DNA of 64,000 nucleotides, taken from the NCBI RefSeq assembly GCF_024139115.2, contig NW_026943403.1, forward strand, positions 1 through 64,000, written 5' to 3'. Below are positions 1 to 11,539 of the stretch, one piece after another; the stretch's first letter is position 1; every line of letters starts with the position of its first letter. This stretch comes from Armigeres subalbatus. Lineage: Eukaryota; Arthropoda; Insecta; Diptera; Culicidae. Both the position numbers and the translations under genes were made by a program. The notes beneath the pieces are model-generated. The model worked only from the letters and a program-made list of their open reading frames with translations. It was not told where the DNA came from and ran no database searches.

Positions 1-1690
1 TTTTCTAATTTGTCGCGAGCTTCAAGATACTTTCAAGTGATAAAGTTCATAGTCTGTACAAGCTTTTGTGGCTGGCACGAGAGGATTCATAAACGGGTAA
101 GAAAAGATGTGAATAAGTGAGAAAAAATATAAAGAAATGAAAATGCAATATCCAATAGAAATAGAATTGAGTGCATTTCAAATACCTTGTCATTAAAATA
201 CATCAAACAGCGTTATCAACCGTTGACTTTTTATTTTTCTCGCATAATACCAATATTAGACCATTCTTCGCATCGCTGACTAAACTACAAAGCTTTTGAA
301 TCCCACTTTGATGTAAGCATTCTCATGACTCTCTAAGATATGCTAATTTATCAATCAGACGTGGAACGTTATAGCTTCCGGTACGAGCTCATCGTTTCCA
401 GCTAGCAAAGTCCAATCCTATAAAGATCGTAAAGTCGAAATTCATTCACCCTGATTTGCCCAGTAAGATGCAACGAAATACGAGCTCTGCGCTGAACACA
501 GATATAGCGCATTACCAATAATTTATGAACCATGAAATTGATCAAACAAAAATTCAACGTAATCATCAAACGGAGCAACTTCAATTATGATGATGATGAT
601 GTAGATGAGATACTGATGAATCTGAAGCTTTCTGATCTAAGGTATAGTATATGTAGATATGTCTAATACTAATAATGACGCCCCAAAGGGCAAATTTAAA
701 TAAACACAACATGAAAATGTTATGCAATACTAAGCATATAATTTTGAACTTCTTCAGGAAAAGTTGTTTGCTTGATTGCTTCAAACGATAATTGTACAAT
801 GTCTTGTTTTTTTGCTAATTATCTTATAGCACCCAATATCACCGTATTGCTTTATTTTTTATTAATTCCGTCCATTTTGTACAACGTTTAAATCAAAATA
901 TTCTATATCAAATGATGAAGTTTGTTGTATACGACACCCTATTGTAATTTTCCTTCAACCGTGAAAGTTTAATCCATTCTACAGCGAGCAGTGGCAATCT
1001 GGAATCATATAAATTTCCACTCAACCACAAACACTAATTTACGTTACCTGGACTTTCCGCTTCTTTCAGAGAACTTCTTAGAAGGAAAATGCTTTAAAAT
1101 GGTTAGCTTTACCCCTCATTCAAGGAAAGTTTAAATAAGATAAGGCCATGAAAACAGTAGCAATTCAAGGAAACTCTCCTATCGATGGAACTTGCGATGA
1201 TCTTCTAAAGAAAGGGGCAGAGAAAACAAACCCCAAGGATGATTTATTTTGGGATTCGCTTAATAAATTTAAACCCTAGAAGCCATTCGTTGGTGCTGTA
1301 TATGTTCGTGTTCTCGGTTGATCTAATGAAATGGGATAATTAACTAGAAAAAAAATCGTTCTTCGGAACTTTTTTTTAATCACAACCCTTTTTTTTGCTG
1401 GACAAAAAATACCTTCTTGAACACAACGTTATTTATAAATGGTCATCTGACTTGGACGCTTGAAAATGATTTGTTAGTCCACAGACAACATATCAGGACC
1501 AGTTTAGGTTGGACATTTGTACCTACAACATAGATTTTACGTACCTGATGAAGATAATTGCCTACACCGCAAATTAGACTGATTTAAATTTTAGGCAATT
1601 TGGTCCTAAAATAATCATCCTGAAAGTTGTCTGTGCTGAAAGCTTCAATTTTTTTCTGACTCAGAAGTTAAAAGAAACATTGCTTAATTT
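1..1690. other. AT-rich stretch, no supported gene
   Basis: Only short chance reading frames are present. A GAT trinucleotide run lies near 588-603. A 43-codon frame at 1147-1278 (plus) starts at an ATG and ends in LFWDSLNKFKP; it could be an exon remnant, but nothing identifies it. No RNA gene or mobile element was recognised. Confidence 0.5.
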
Positions 1691-4451
1691 ATTTTAAATA
1701 TTTATTTTTAAATTTTTAAATTTTTAAATTTTTAAATTTTTAAATTTTTAAATTTTTAAATTTTTAAATTTTTAAATTTTTAAATTTTTAAATTTTTAAA
1801 TTTTTAGATTTTTAAATCTTCAAATTTTTAAAATTTTCAAATCTTTAAATTTTTAAATTTTCAAATTTTTTAATTTTTAATTTTTTAATTTTTAAAATTT
1901 TAAATTTTAAAATTTTAAAATTTAAAATTTTCAAATTTTCAAATTTTAAATTTTTAAATCTTTAAATTTTAAAATTTTAAATTTTCAAATTTTCAAATTT
2001 TTAAATCTTAAATTTTTTAAAAATTTTTAAATTTTTAAATTTTAAATTTTAAATTTTTAAATTTTAAATTTTAAATTTTAAATTTTAAAATTTTAAATTT
2101 TAAAATTTTAAATTTTTAAATTTTAAATTTTTAAATTTTAAAATTTAAAGTTTTAAATTTTTAATTTAAGATTTAAACCTTTAAATTTTAAATTATGAAT
2201 TTTAAATTTCAAATTTTAAATTTTTAAATTTTAAATTTTTAATTTCTTTAATTTTAAATTTTTAAATTTTAAATTTTTAAATTTTAAATTTTTAAATTTT
2301 AAATTTTGAATTTTAAGTTTCAAATTTTAGATTTAAAATTTTATTTTTTTTTAAATTTTTAAATTTCTAAATATTTAAATTTTTAAATTTTAAAATTTTA
2401 AAATTTTTAAATTGTAAAATTTTAAAATTTTAAAATTTTAAAATTTTTAAGTTTTTAAATTTTTAAATTTTAAATTTTTTTAATTTTAAAATTTTAAAAT
2501 TTTTAATTTTAAATTTTAAATTTTCAATTTCTTTTATTTTTAAATTTTAAATTTTTTAATTTTAAAATTTTAAAATTTCTAAATGTTTAAATTGTTAGAT
2601 TTTAAATTTTTTAAATTTTCAAATTTTTAAAGTTTTAATTTTAAATTTTAAATTTTTAAATTTTAAATTTTAAATTTTTAAATTTTAAATTTTAAATTTT
2701 AAATTTTTAAATTTTAAATTTTTAAATTTTAAATTTTAAATTTTAAATTTTTAAATTATTTAAATCTTAAATCTTAAATTTTTAAATCTTTAAATTTTCA
2801 AATTGTTTAAATTTTGAAAAAAATTTAAATTTTTAAATTTTAAATTTCTTTAATTTTTCAATTTTTTAATCTTTTTAAATTTATAAATTTTTAAATTTTA
2901 AATTTTAAATTTTTAAATTTCTAAATATTTAAATTTTAAATTTTAAATTTTAAATTTTAAATTTTAAATTTTAAATTTTAATTTTTTAAATTTTTAAATT
3001 AAAATTTTTAAATTTTTAAATTTTAAATTTTAAATTTTAAATTTTTAAATTTTAAATTTTAAATTTTTAAATTTTAAATTTTAAATTTTAAATTTTAATT
3101 TTTAAGTTTTTAAAATTTTAAAATTTTAAATCTTTTTATTTTTAAATTTTTAAATTTTTAAATTTTTAAATTTTTAATTTTTTTTATTTTTAAATTTTTA
3201 AATTTTTAAATTTTTAAATTTTTAAATTTTTAAATTTTTAAATTTTTAAATTTTTAAATCTTTAAAATTTTAAATTTTTAAATTTTTAAATTTTTAAATT
3301 TTTAAATTTTTAAATTTTTAAATTTTTAAATTTTTAAATCTATAAATTTTTAAATTTTCAAATTTTTAAATTTTTAAATTTTTAAATTTTTAAATTTTTA
3401 AATTTTTAAATTTTTAAATTTTTAAATTTTTAAATTTTTAAATTTTTAAATTTTAAAATTTTTAAATTTTTAAATTTTTAAATTTTAAAATTTTAAAATT
3501 TTAAAATTTTAAAATTTTTAAATTTTAAAATTTTAAAATTTTTAAATTTTTAAATTTTAAATTTTTTTAATTTTAAAATTTTAAAATTTTTGAATTTTTA
3601 AATTTTTAAATTTTTAATTTCTTTTATTTTTAAATTTTTAAATTTTTAAATTTTTAAATTTTTAAATTTCTAAATTTTTGAATTTCTAAATTTTAAATTT
3701 TAAATTTTAAATTTTAAATCTTTAAATTTTTAGATTTTAAATTTTTAAATTTTAAATTTTAAATTTTTAAATTTTAAATTTTTAAATTTTAAAAGTTTTA
3801 AAGTTAATTTTAAGTTTTAAATTTTTTTAAAATTTTTAATTTTTCATTTTGTAATTTTTAAATTTAAAAATTTTAAAGTTTAATTTTAATTTTAAATTTT
3901 AAAATTTTAAAATTTTAAAATTTTAAATTTTAAATTTTAAAATTCTAAATTTTAAAAATTTTAAATTTTAAATTTTAAATTTTAAATTTTAAATTTTTAA
4001 ATTTTTAATTTCTTTAATTTATAAATTTTAAATTTTAAATTTTAAATTTTTAAATTTTAAATTTTTAAATTTTTAAATTTTAAATTTTTAAATTTTAAAT
4101 TTCTAAATATTTAAATTTTAAATTTTTAAATTTTTAAATTTTAAATTTTAAATTTTAAATTTTAAATTTTAAATTTTTAAATTTTAAAATTTTAAAATTT
4201 TAAATTTTAAATTTTTAAATTTTAAATTTTTAAATTTTTAAATTTTTAAATTTTTAAATTTTTAAATTTTTAAATTTTTAAATTTTTAAATTTTTAATTT
4301 TTTTAATTTTTAAATTTTAAAATTTTAATAAAATTTTTTTTTTAAATTTTTAGATTTTTAGATTTTTAAATTTTTAAATTTTTAAATTTTTAAATTTTTA
4401 AATTTTTAAATTTTTAAATTTTTAAATTTTTAAATTTTTAATATTTTTTTT
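1691..4451. repeat. A3T4-5 low-complexity satellite (about 2.8 kb)
   Basis: The stretch is built almost entirely of AAATTTT (7 bp) and AAATTTTT (8 bp) units. Pure 8-bp blocks lie near 1700-1800, 3140-3470 and 4220-4440 and alternate with mixed 7-bp blocks. G and C are nearly absent. Every unit carries a short A-tract and T-tract, so the DNA should be strongly curved or rigid. It is bounded by ordinary sequence on both sides and no coding frame crosses it. Confidence 0.95.
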
Positions 4452-4491
4452 TTTATTTTGAAATGTTTGAATTTTTAAATTTTTACTTCAT

Positions 4492-5640
4492 TACTATATT
4501 TACTATATTACTATAATTACTCTAAGGTAAAATCTAAAGCGTATATGTAAGAGAAAGTATAATTTGCATTTTGAAAAGAAAAAAATCAATGCAGATAGAT
4601 GCATCTGTCGATACATTACATAACAGATGCGCTTGACAAATAAACGATGTTTGCTACTTTTCCTTGCAGATTAAGCCATCAGTACAATGGAATTTACAGC
4701 GCTATTACTTGTTCTACAAAAGGAAACGATAACATCGTCCGAGACAACATCGATGAAAATACATTTCTATGAATGAGTTCCACCCTTTTGGTTTGTCAGG
4801 TACTTACAGGCTGCTGGATTCATGATTTCCCACATTGCATTGGGTTGGGCTGGTATCGGAGAAATGTTTACTGCTTTAGTGCTTTTGTAAATTGAACAAG
4901 GCTTTCTTCTTTGCTGGATCAATTCCATTTTCCTTCGGGGCGGACACAAATCCTTGTGATACGACGACCACCAAAAACACATACATCGTTCACGGTGGCG
5001 ACACATACTCTAGCCATATGTGCCATGGTTGGTATCACCCAACGGACGACGGCGGTAATGTATATTTATCGGAAGTGGGATGTTTTTAGCCTTTGTGTAA
5101 GTTTACGATGCCAAGAGCTTCTACCGCGAAAAGCAGTCTGCGAACAAATCAGAGCACTATCCCATGGTCGTCATTCCGTCTACGTTTCGTCGCGTCGTCG
5201 GTAGGTCGGTAAGGTATCTCCGAACTTATGAAAGCTAGTTCGAAAATAGTTGCACGGTTCAGTTACACCTCCCTATGTCAGTGTCAATAGTGGTCATAAA
5301 TCAGGAGATAACTCTGAATCGGAAGTCAATAAGCTGCGGGAGGCGACGGGATTGAAAAAGTTTCAAGTGCTTTTGGCGACAATCTTCTAGTCCCCATCGT
5401 GTTACTGTGTTCGATTATTTTGCCAGTAGTCTACCAAAGTAGTCATCTTTGAGTTCTTCATTTCAAGGTTTTTCAAAAACAATATCGTGGGTCTAGGTGA
5501 TCGCGCCCGTTTTGCCTTTTTCGAAAGGCTATGCTATAATTTAACTCCAAGAATGAACTTTTATAGAAGGCCTGGAGTCCCATAATGTCATACGCCAATC
5601 CACTCAGCTGACCAAATCAACCGTTAAACGGTTTTTTTCA
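4492..5640. other. Intergenic stretch with weak coding-like fragments
   Basis: No gene is supported. A plus-strand frame around 4800-4890 reads as a hydrophobic segment (AAGFMISHIALGWAGIGEMF) before a stop. A second piece near 5095-5205 reads VYDAKSFYREKQSANKSEHY and continues for some 15 residues. Both lie on the plus strand, separated by several stops. They may be remnants of one decayed membrane-protein gene or chance; I do not recognise a family. Confidence 0.3.
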
Positions 5641-5837
5641 TATTTTTTTGCCAGAATACGTATTTTTGGACGAGGATTCAGAACATATAAAAATCTCATT
5701 TTGGCCAAAAATGTTACATATGCAGTTTCTCAAACAAACTTTGTTTGAGAAACTGCATATGTAACATTTTTGACCAAAATGAGATTTTTATATGTTCTGA
5801 ATCCTCGTCCAAAAATACGTATTCTGGCAAAAAAAAA
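5641..5837. repeat. Near-perfect loopless palindrome (foldback)
   Basis: The two arms, about 98 bp each, are reverse complements centred on base 5739, with one mismatch seen (GGCC against GACC) and no spacer. The outer ends are TTTTTTTGCCAGAATACG and its complement. It is probably a hairpin MITE; no clear target duplication was found. Confidence 0.9.
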
Positions 5838-5990
5838 CACCAAAAAAAAATTGTTCAGGTATGTATGATTTTTTTTTTTAAGATTTCATAATGAATGTAT
5901 TTGCCAAAACACATATATTTTTGCCATTGGGGTTTCTGAATGGAATATATACCTAAATCACAGAGAACAGACATGGATGCTCGAACAAAT

Positions 5991-6366
5991 AAGGTACCAG
6001 TCAAAACGATTATTGCAAGAAATGGCGTTTTTTCAATGGTAGTAAAATCGAAATTTCACATTCTCATACTTCATTCCTTATCACTACTTTCTTCTAAAAC
6101 ACCACCATTTTCCATAAATTTGCAAAATACTTGATTTTCCCATACATTTTATCGATTTCCAACTACCATTCTTCCATGAGCTCATGGTGAAAATTGTGAA
6201 AATCTCAGAACATAGAGTAGCAGGCTTAACAACACAGATAGAAACGCCGGTATCGCCACTCAGTGACGAGTACCGTAAACATGGTGCACGGAAGGTTGTT
6301 GTCTACACTTTTTACGGCTGCTGCACCCTGGAAGTAAATGTCATCAGAGTAAACAGTCGGTCCCTT
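5991..6366. mobile_element. AAGG(G/T)ACC-ended MITE with AT duplication
   Basis: Starts AAGGTACCAGTCAAAACG and ends GTCGGTCCCTT, flanked by AT at 5989-5990 and 6367-6368. The empty site is seen in the copy at 8744-9089, where the same host sequence has a single AT. Related copies lie at 15395-15806 and 42669-43476. AT duplications are known from the ISL2EU branch of the PIF/Harbinger group, so a non-autonomous member is a reasonable guess. Confidence 0.85.
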
Positions 6367-6576
6367 ATTTTCGGTAAAAACGTGTGTAAAGATTTAAATC
6401 GCACCTCAGCGCTGCCAACGCAGGCTGCCCGACATAAAAACTCAATCTCACTAAGTGATGCCGTTGGCATACACTACATAAACAATGTAGTGCTGCCACC
6501 TAGGAGCAATTCGGAATGAACACTAGCGCTAAAAAGTAAAACACGGCAAATTTTAACCATATTTATCAGCACACTA

Positions 6577-7137
6577 CACTCAGGAAAATCGACACATACT
6601 TTATTGCAAAAATCCATGTATTTTGAAATATGCATATCAAGTGTCGGCACATACCACAGAGAACAGACATGGAGGCTCGAACAAAATTTCTTGCAAAACA
6701 TGTGTAAAGAAACACACCGAACCTCAACGCCATCGACGTCGACATTGCAACTCACAATCTCATTTTGACAACACGATGGCGCTGGTATGCTCTTGCCTGC
6801 ATAACGACACTAGCGCACAGTGGCATTTTTTGATGACGCTAGCGCTGATTATGCAAGGGATAACGTCGACATTCCAAAGTTATTTAAAAATGAACAGTAA
6901 AAAGTTATCACAACATGGCGAGTGCAGCTTCAACGTCTGTTCTCTGTGCACATACTTAATTGCATATAAATTCACACATGGATTCTATGACCCACATGGA
7001 TAATATGTGTGAACACTCATGCAATGCATGCGGGCGCATGTAATATATGTGTCGAAACTATGGAATCCATTTCGCTACCCCCATTGCAAAAACCCATGTG
7101 TGAACTCATGAGTATAATGCGGAGTTTTTTGTGAGTG
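6577..7137. mobile_element. CACTCA-ended MITE with TA duplication
   Basis: Starts CACTCAGGAAAATCGACACA and ends TTTTTTGTGAGTG, flanked by TA at 6575-6576 and 7138-7139. The copy at 8744-9089 shows the empty site with one TA. A short-form CACAGA MITE (6655-6948) sits inside it. A relative lies at 10030-10278. Confidence 0.85.
6655..6948. mobile_element. CACAGA MITE, short form
   Basis: A 294-bp element with CACAGAGAACAGAC inverted ends and a perfect 7-bp duplication CACATAC (6648-6654, 6949-6955). It is the youngest layer of this nest. The interior carries GATGGCGCTGG and ACATGGCGAGTG motifs seen in all copies. No transposase frame is present. Confidence 0.95.
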
Positions 7138-7260
7138 TAGCACCGCGCAACGGGGGCATAACGACATACTTCAAAATGACCAGTAAAAACTTTACACAAG
7201 CACGCGAATGAAGATGAACGTCTGTTCTCTGTGCCGATATATCTCAGGTGTTTTTAGTCC

Positions 7261-7506
7261 AATTCAATACCAAATTTTCAATACGACTTATCTGCTTTTG
7301 TAAACAAAGATTCAAACGTCGATTTGTCGAATCTAAGAACACTCCCACGCAAACCAACACAGTCAACAGGTATCCGAAGTCTTCACCTATGTGTTGATGG
7401 TGTTGGGGTGTTGGTTTGCGTGGCAGTGCTGTCGGATTCGACAAATCGACGTTTGAATCTTTGTTTACGAAAGCAGATAAGACGTTTTAAAATTTGGTAT
7501 TGAATT
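7261..7506. repeat. Hairpin MITE (AAACAAAGATTCAAACG family)
   Basis: Arms of about 100 bp are inverted copies: AATTCAATACCAAATTTT at the left and its complement at the right. They carry GTAAACAAAGATTCAAACG and CACTCCCACGCAAACC. Halves or degenerate copies recur near 22780-22890, 38994-39093 and 45463-45610. The loop region is about 40 bp. Confidence 0.85.
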
Positions 7507-7635
7507 ATGGTCTCGCCGACATTTCTCACCAACATGAACGCACGTCGCACGGCTCGTGGTTGCAAACAATCCCATATGGGGATATTTGATTTTGCCGTGA
7601 CAGCTGTTCGTGGTTGCAAACAAACTGAGTAAAAG

Positions 7636-7695
7636 CACAAAGAACAGACATGGAGGCTCGAACAATATTTCTCACAAAACATGTGAAAACAATCG
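7636..7695. mobile_element. CACAGA MITE fragment
   Basis: Begins CACAAAGAACAGACATGG and follows the right end of the short-form CACAGA MITE in inverse orientation for about 60 bp before diverging at ATCGGCCG. The rest is lost. Confidence 0.7.
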
Positions 7696-7717
7696 GCCGA
7701 ACCAAAAGATATTTTAG

Positions 7718-7960
7718 TTACTAGATAAAGATTGTCGCTTCGGTTCCCTTTGTTCTGCTGTCCGGAACATGTTGGGTACCAAGCTGTCAAATCGTATGGA
7801 TTTTCCTTCTTTGACATTTACTGCCGCTAACCGCAAGTCAGACTTATCTGTATATGGACGCCATATCCGGTTAGCGCGGTTAGCGGCAGTTTAGCTCCCC
7901 TATCCTCGCCAGCAAAAGATGTTCCGGACAGCGACGACAGCGACAATCTTTATCTAGTAA
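7718..7960. mobile_element. TTACTAGATAAAGATTGTCGC hairpin-ended MITE
   Basis: The ends are inverted copies of TTACTAGATAAAGATTGTCG. The interior contains GGTTCCCTTTGTTCTG and CCTATCCTCGCCAGCAAAAG, which recur at 60589-61396 and inside 61822-62014. It holds a 69-bp insertion at 7821-7889. Confidence 0.75.
7821..7889. mobile_element. 69-bp micro-element with TTTA duplication
   Basis: Begins CTGCCGCTAACCGC and ends with its exact reverse complement, GCGGTTAGCGGCAG. TTTA flanks both sides (7817-7820, 7890-7893). The related copy near 61932-61945 reads straight through with one TTTA, giving an empty site. It is very small for a transposed element. Confidence 0.75.
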
Positions 7961-8071
7961 AGGTTGGTATCGTGTTCAAAAGAAATTTCTTTTTCTATCT
8001 CAATCACATGTTAAATTCCGTTCACTGAATCGGAAAAGTAAAGAATCGAAACAAAATTCTTACAACAGTAT

Positions 8072-8365
8072 CACAGAGAACAGACGTTGAAGCTGCACTC
8101 GCCATGTTGTGATAACTTTTTACTGTTCATTTTGAAATAACTTTGGAATGTCGACGTTATTCCTTGCATAATCAGCGCCAGCGTCATCAAAAAATGCCAC
8201 TGTGCGCTAGTGTCGTTATGCAGGCAAGAGCATACCAGCGCCATCGTGTTGTCAAAATGAGATTGTGAGTTGCAATGTCGACGTCGATGGCGTTGAGGTT
8301 CGGTGTGTTTCTTTACACATGTTTTGCAAGAAATTTTGTTCGAACCCCCATGTCTGTTCTCTGTG
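8072..8365. mobile_element. CACAGA MITE, short form
   Basis: A 294-bp copy, inverted relative to 6655-6948, with perfect 7-bp duplication ACAGTAT (8065-8071, 8366-8372). Confidence 0.95.
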
Positions 8366-8499
8366 ACAGTATCCACATAAAAAGAACAAAAAACAAAATT
8401 GGCATTTTTAAGTTCCCACGCAAAGTAATGGGAGCTGTCACTTTACTTTCGCAAAAATATTCTGCTCGCGAGCGATTATTCCGTAAGAGAAAATATCAT

Positions 8500-8630
8500 C
8501 GACCATGACTTTAACGACCAAATTGAATTTGATTGATTGCGCGTTTCACAACTAGAGGCGCTAGCGTTGTAATCCTTCGAGTTTGACATTTTACTCTAGC
8601 GCCTTCTGGTGACAATGTCATACACGAAAA
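8500..8630. repeat. Relic of CACAGACAAAC MITE interior
   Basis: ACCATGACTTTAACGACC through GAGGCGCTAGCGTTG to TCTGGTGACAATGTCATAC is the inverse of 21520-21650, inside the CACAGACAAACAGAC element. The terminal sequences are missing here. Confidence 0.65.
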
Positions 8631-8743
8631 AAATTTTCACAATGAATGTATTTGCCAAAACACATATATTTTTGCCATTGTGGTTTCTTAATGGAATGTA
8701 TTTCAAATTGCAATGATTGTTATGCGGTGCTGCATAATATAAT

Positions 8744-9089
8744 CACAGAGAACAGACGTTCATCTTCATTCGCGTGCTTGTGTAAAAGTTTTACTGGTCA
8801 TTTAAAAGTATGTCGTTATGCCCCCGTTGCGCGGTGCTAGTGTGCTGATAAATATGGTTAAAATTTACCGTGTTTTACTTTTTAGCGCTAGTGTTCACTC
8901 CGAATTGCTCCTAGGCTCGCTCCTAGGTGGCAGCACTACATTGTTTATGTAGTGTATGCCAACGCCATCACTTAGTGAAATTGAGTTTTTATGTCGGGCA
9001 GCCTGCGTTGGCGGCGCTGAGGTGTGATTCAAATCTTTACACACGTTTTAAACGAAATTTTGTTCGAGCATCCATGTCTGTTCTCTGTG
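8744..9089. mobile_element. CACAGA MITE, long form, uninterrupted
   Basis: A 346-bp copy with CACAGAGAACAGAC ends and perfect 7-bp duplication ATATAAT (8737-8743, 9090-9096). It serves as the empty-site reference for both insertions in 5959-7233. Its interior is only partly alike to the short form: shared ends, different middle. Confidence 0.95.
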
Positions 9090-10029
9090 ATATAATCATA
9101 ACACAAAACTTATACCTTATAGTATTTTGCGCTCGATAATGGCGGCCGAGTGAGTGCCTTTTTGACATTCAAGAGGTAGAAAATATTTACTTTTTTTAAT
9201 CAATGTAGGCCTTGATTCTTTGGAAAACATTGGCACTCATCTGGTATCAACAAACAAACGATTGTCAAATATTTTCCATTGTGTACATTCAAGGATTTGG
9301 TAATTTTCTTATGCATTTTTTGTAATAATTTTATTATATTTTTAGGATAACTGCAAGTTTACAAGCAATCTTCTGCTTTATAAGAGATACTTTTGGCCCA
9401 AGAATTACAAAGCTCCATTTCAGAGTGAGCCCGGCAGTAAACCCTAGACTGTTGATTTAGAGCCAACGGCAGTCTGTGGGGTGGGTCCTCAACACCTCTT
9501 CTGGGATTCCGGGTCTTAGGACGTTCGGACGCCAGTGAACTGTCGGATCATGGGAACATATCTAGCAAATTAAAACTTCCGGATACGCGGGTTACTACCA
9601 CTGATCACCTGCACTTCAGCTGCACGCGAACTTTATTCTGAATGACCCCTTCGAGGCTAGGTTGGCCACAATAGCTCAAAAGTTTTCCGGTTGGAACTTT
9701 GAAAAAAAAAAACTCTTCACAGCTCAACTCAACCGTCACCAAAATGTGCTTTTCTTCGGCCAAAAATGCTTATTCTCCTTTTGTGATGCTTCTCGAACGG
9801 CTTACCAAGCGTCCAGCAACGTCTTCCCCCAAAACCAACAATTTCTTTTCTCTTCTTTTATCCATCCAATTCACTGAATCTCGTCACCCACTCGACAACC
9901 AAATAATTTAATCGCACCTGGTGCGCCTAGCGACTGACCCATGCGAATGTATAAGACGACCGTTAGAGTTACCAAGAGTCAAGCAAGATGAATAATTGCA
10001 AAGGATATAGTTTTTATACGTGATTTATA

Positions 10030-10278
10030 CACTACAAAAATTCCACACATTTTTATTGGCAAAAATCCATTAATTTAATTCATGATTCTAATTAGTGCTC
10101 ACATAACCATTCTCCACGCGAAGTACTAATAGAATCTATTATCAAATAAAATGTATGTGTGGTCTTTAATATGCAGTTATAAAATTTATGTGGATTCAAA
10201 TTGCATATATTTGGGTCGCCAACTTGCAAAAATTTATGTGTGCGACAAATATATTCAATATAAAGAATTTTTTCGGTG
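10030..10278. mobile_element. CACTAC-ended MITE with TA duplication
   Basis: Starts CACTACAAAAATTCCACAC and ends GAATTTTTTCGGTG, flanked by TA at 10028-10029 and 10279-10280. The second copy of the host element reads GATTTATAGATAACCG with one TA, giving a direct empty site at about 16935. It is 249 bp with no coding. Confidence 0.95.
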
Positions 10279-10838
10279 TAGATAACCGTCATACCGTTTG
10301 CTTTTAGGTTTTGAATAATACACTCGCTGACAGGGCTGCCATATATACAGATTTATCTGTATTTTACAGATTTTTAAACGCCAATACAGACTTGATACAG
10401 ATTACAGATTTTATACAGATTTTTCAAAAAAAGTACAGATTTGTACAGATTTTTAGTTATTTTAAATATCATTGTCCCTATAAAAATCACATACGAGATC
10501 TAATTAAGGTGATTATAGAATGACGCCCGTGGTGAATTTTAAATTCACCACACGTTTATCTACATACATTTCCAAAACCCCAAATCTGGCGTAATAGTTT
10601 TCGTATAGTACTGAAACTAAAATTATGATTGTTCAGCATAACTAAGCAAACGATCTACCAATATTTCAGCCCCAAACGCGTTATGATTTTTTCATCTCGT
10701 GCTTTTGAAAAAAAATATTGGAAAAGCACGTGGTTTACAAAATGGCCGATTTCTGGCTTCATTCATTAATCACCTTAAACATATTAAAATTCTAATTATT
10801 GTGAGAATATGAAGCGAGGTTTTCTGATATATCACCAC

Positions 10839-11539
10839 TAGACTGGCCCAGGAAACAAAAAGTTGCTTAATTTCATGGGGCACCCCCCAGGATTGTGTCT
10901 TTGGGTGAGAAAATCAATCTCTGAAAATTTCAACTCAATCGCTTGTTGCATAAGCTGGCGCATTTGATTTGAAGTTTGTATGGGGATTTCAGCCAAAATG
11001 TATAGGAAAATACACCTCCGTCACTCATTCGATCTGGAAATTGGTTCTGATTGCTCGATTGACCTCAGAATTGCAAAAACGGCAGTTGGTATGCTACAGA
11101 ACAATTTCACAGAACATTGTATGATGATTAAATGAACTTTTATATAGGTTTCGGCTGATGCGATTCGATCAAAAAATCCAAAAATACACAAATCAGCCCC
11201 TAATAAATCAGCCGAAAACTATATAAAAGTTCATTTAATCATCATGCAATGTTCTGTGAAGTTGTTCTGTAGCATACCAACTGCCGTTTTTGCAATTCTG
11301 AGGTCAATCGAGCAATCAGAACCAATTTCCAGATCGAATGAGTGACGGAGGTGTATTTTCCTATACATTTTGGCTGAAATCCCCATACAAACTTCAAATC
11401 AAATGCGCCAGCTTATGCAGCAAGCGATTGAGCTGAAATTTTCACAGATTGATTTTCTCACCCAAAGACACAATTCTGGGGGGTGCCCCGTGGAATTCGA
11501 CAACATTTTTTTCTCCCCATACTAATCTGGGCCAGTCTA
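10839..11539. mobile_element. 700-bp foldback element
   Basis: Arms of about 320 bp are near-identical inverted copies, TAGACTGGCCCAG at the outer end, around a spacer near 11165-11210. Few mismatches are seen. CACCAC flanks both ends (10833-10838, 11540-11545), suggesting a 6-bp duplication. The next base is also T on both outer sides, so 7 bp with an asymmetric end, or TA, cannot be excluded. Confidence 0.85.

Larger units (their letters stand above)
5959..7233. mobile_element. CACAGAGAACAGAC MITE, long form, with nested insertions
   Basis: Ends are CACAGAGAACAGAC and GTCTGTTCTCTGTG. The flanking 7-mers CCTAAAT and CCGATAT match at 5 of 7 positions, so the target duplication has decayed. 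The body matches the uninterrupted copy at 8744-9089 in inverse orientation. It is broken by an AT-duplicating element (5991-6366) and a TA-duplicating element (6577-7137). The latter itself contains a short-form CACAGA MITE. Confidence 0.85.

Noticed and set aside
4892..5204. Overlapping 65- and 97-codon plus-strand frames as genes
   Set aside because: No start context, no family match and stops in the more protein-like frame.
6623..7003. 126-codon frame and its look-alikes at 8071, 60860, 62464
   Set aside because: They are reading frames of the short-form CACAGA MITE and change with each indel between copies.
5888..8715. Duplicated flank (AATGAATGTATTTGCCAAAA) at 5888-5958 and 8641-8715
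   Set aside because: Probably a local duplication or shared host repeat; no ends or duplication could be defined.
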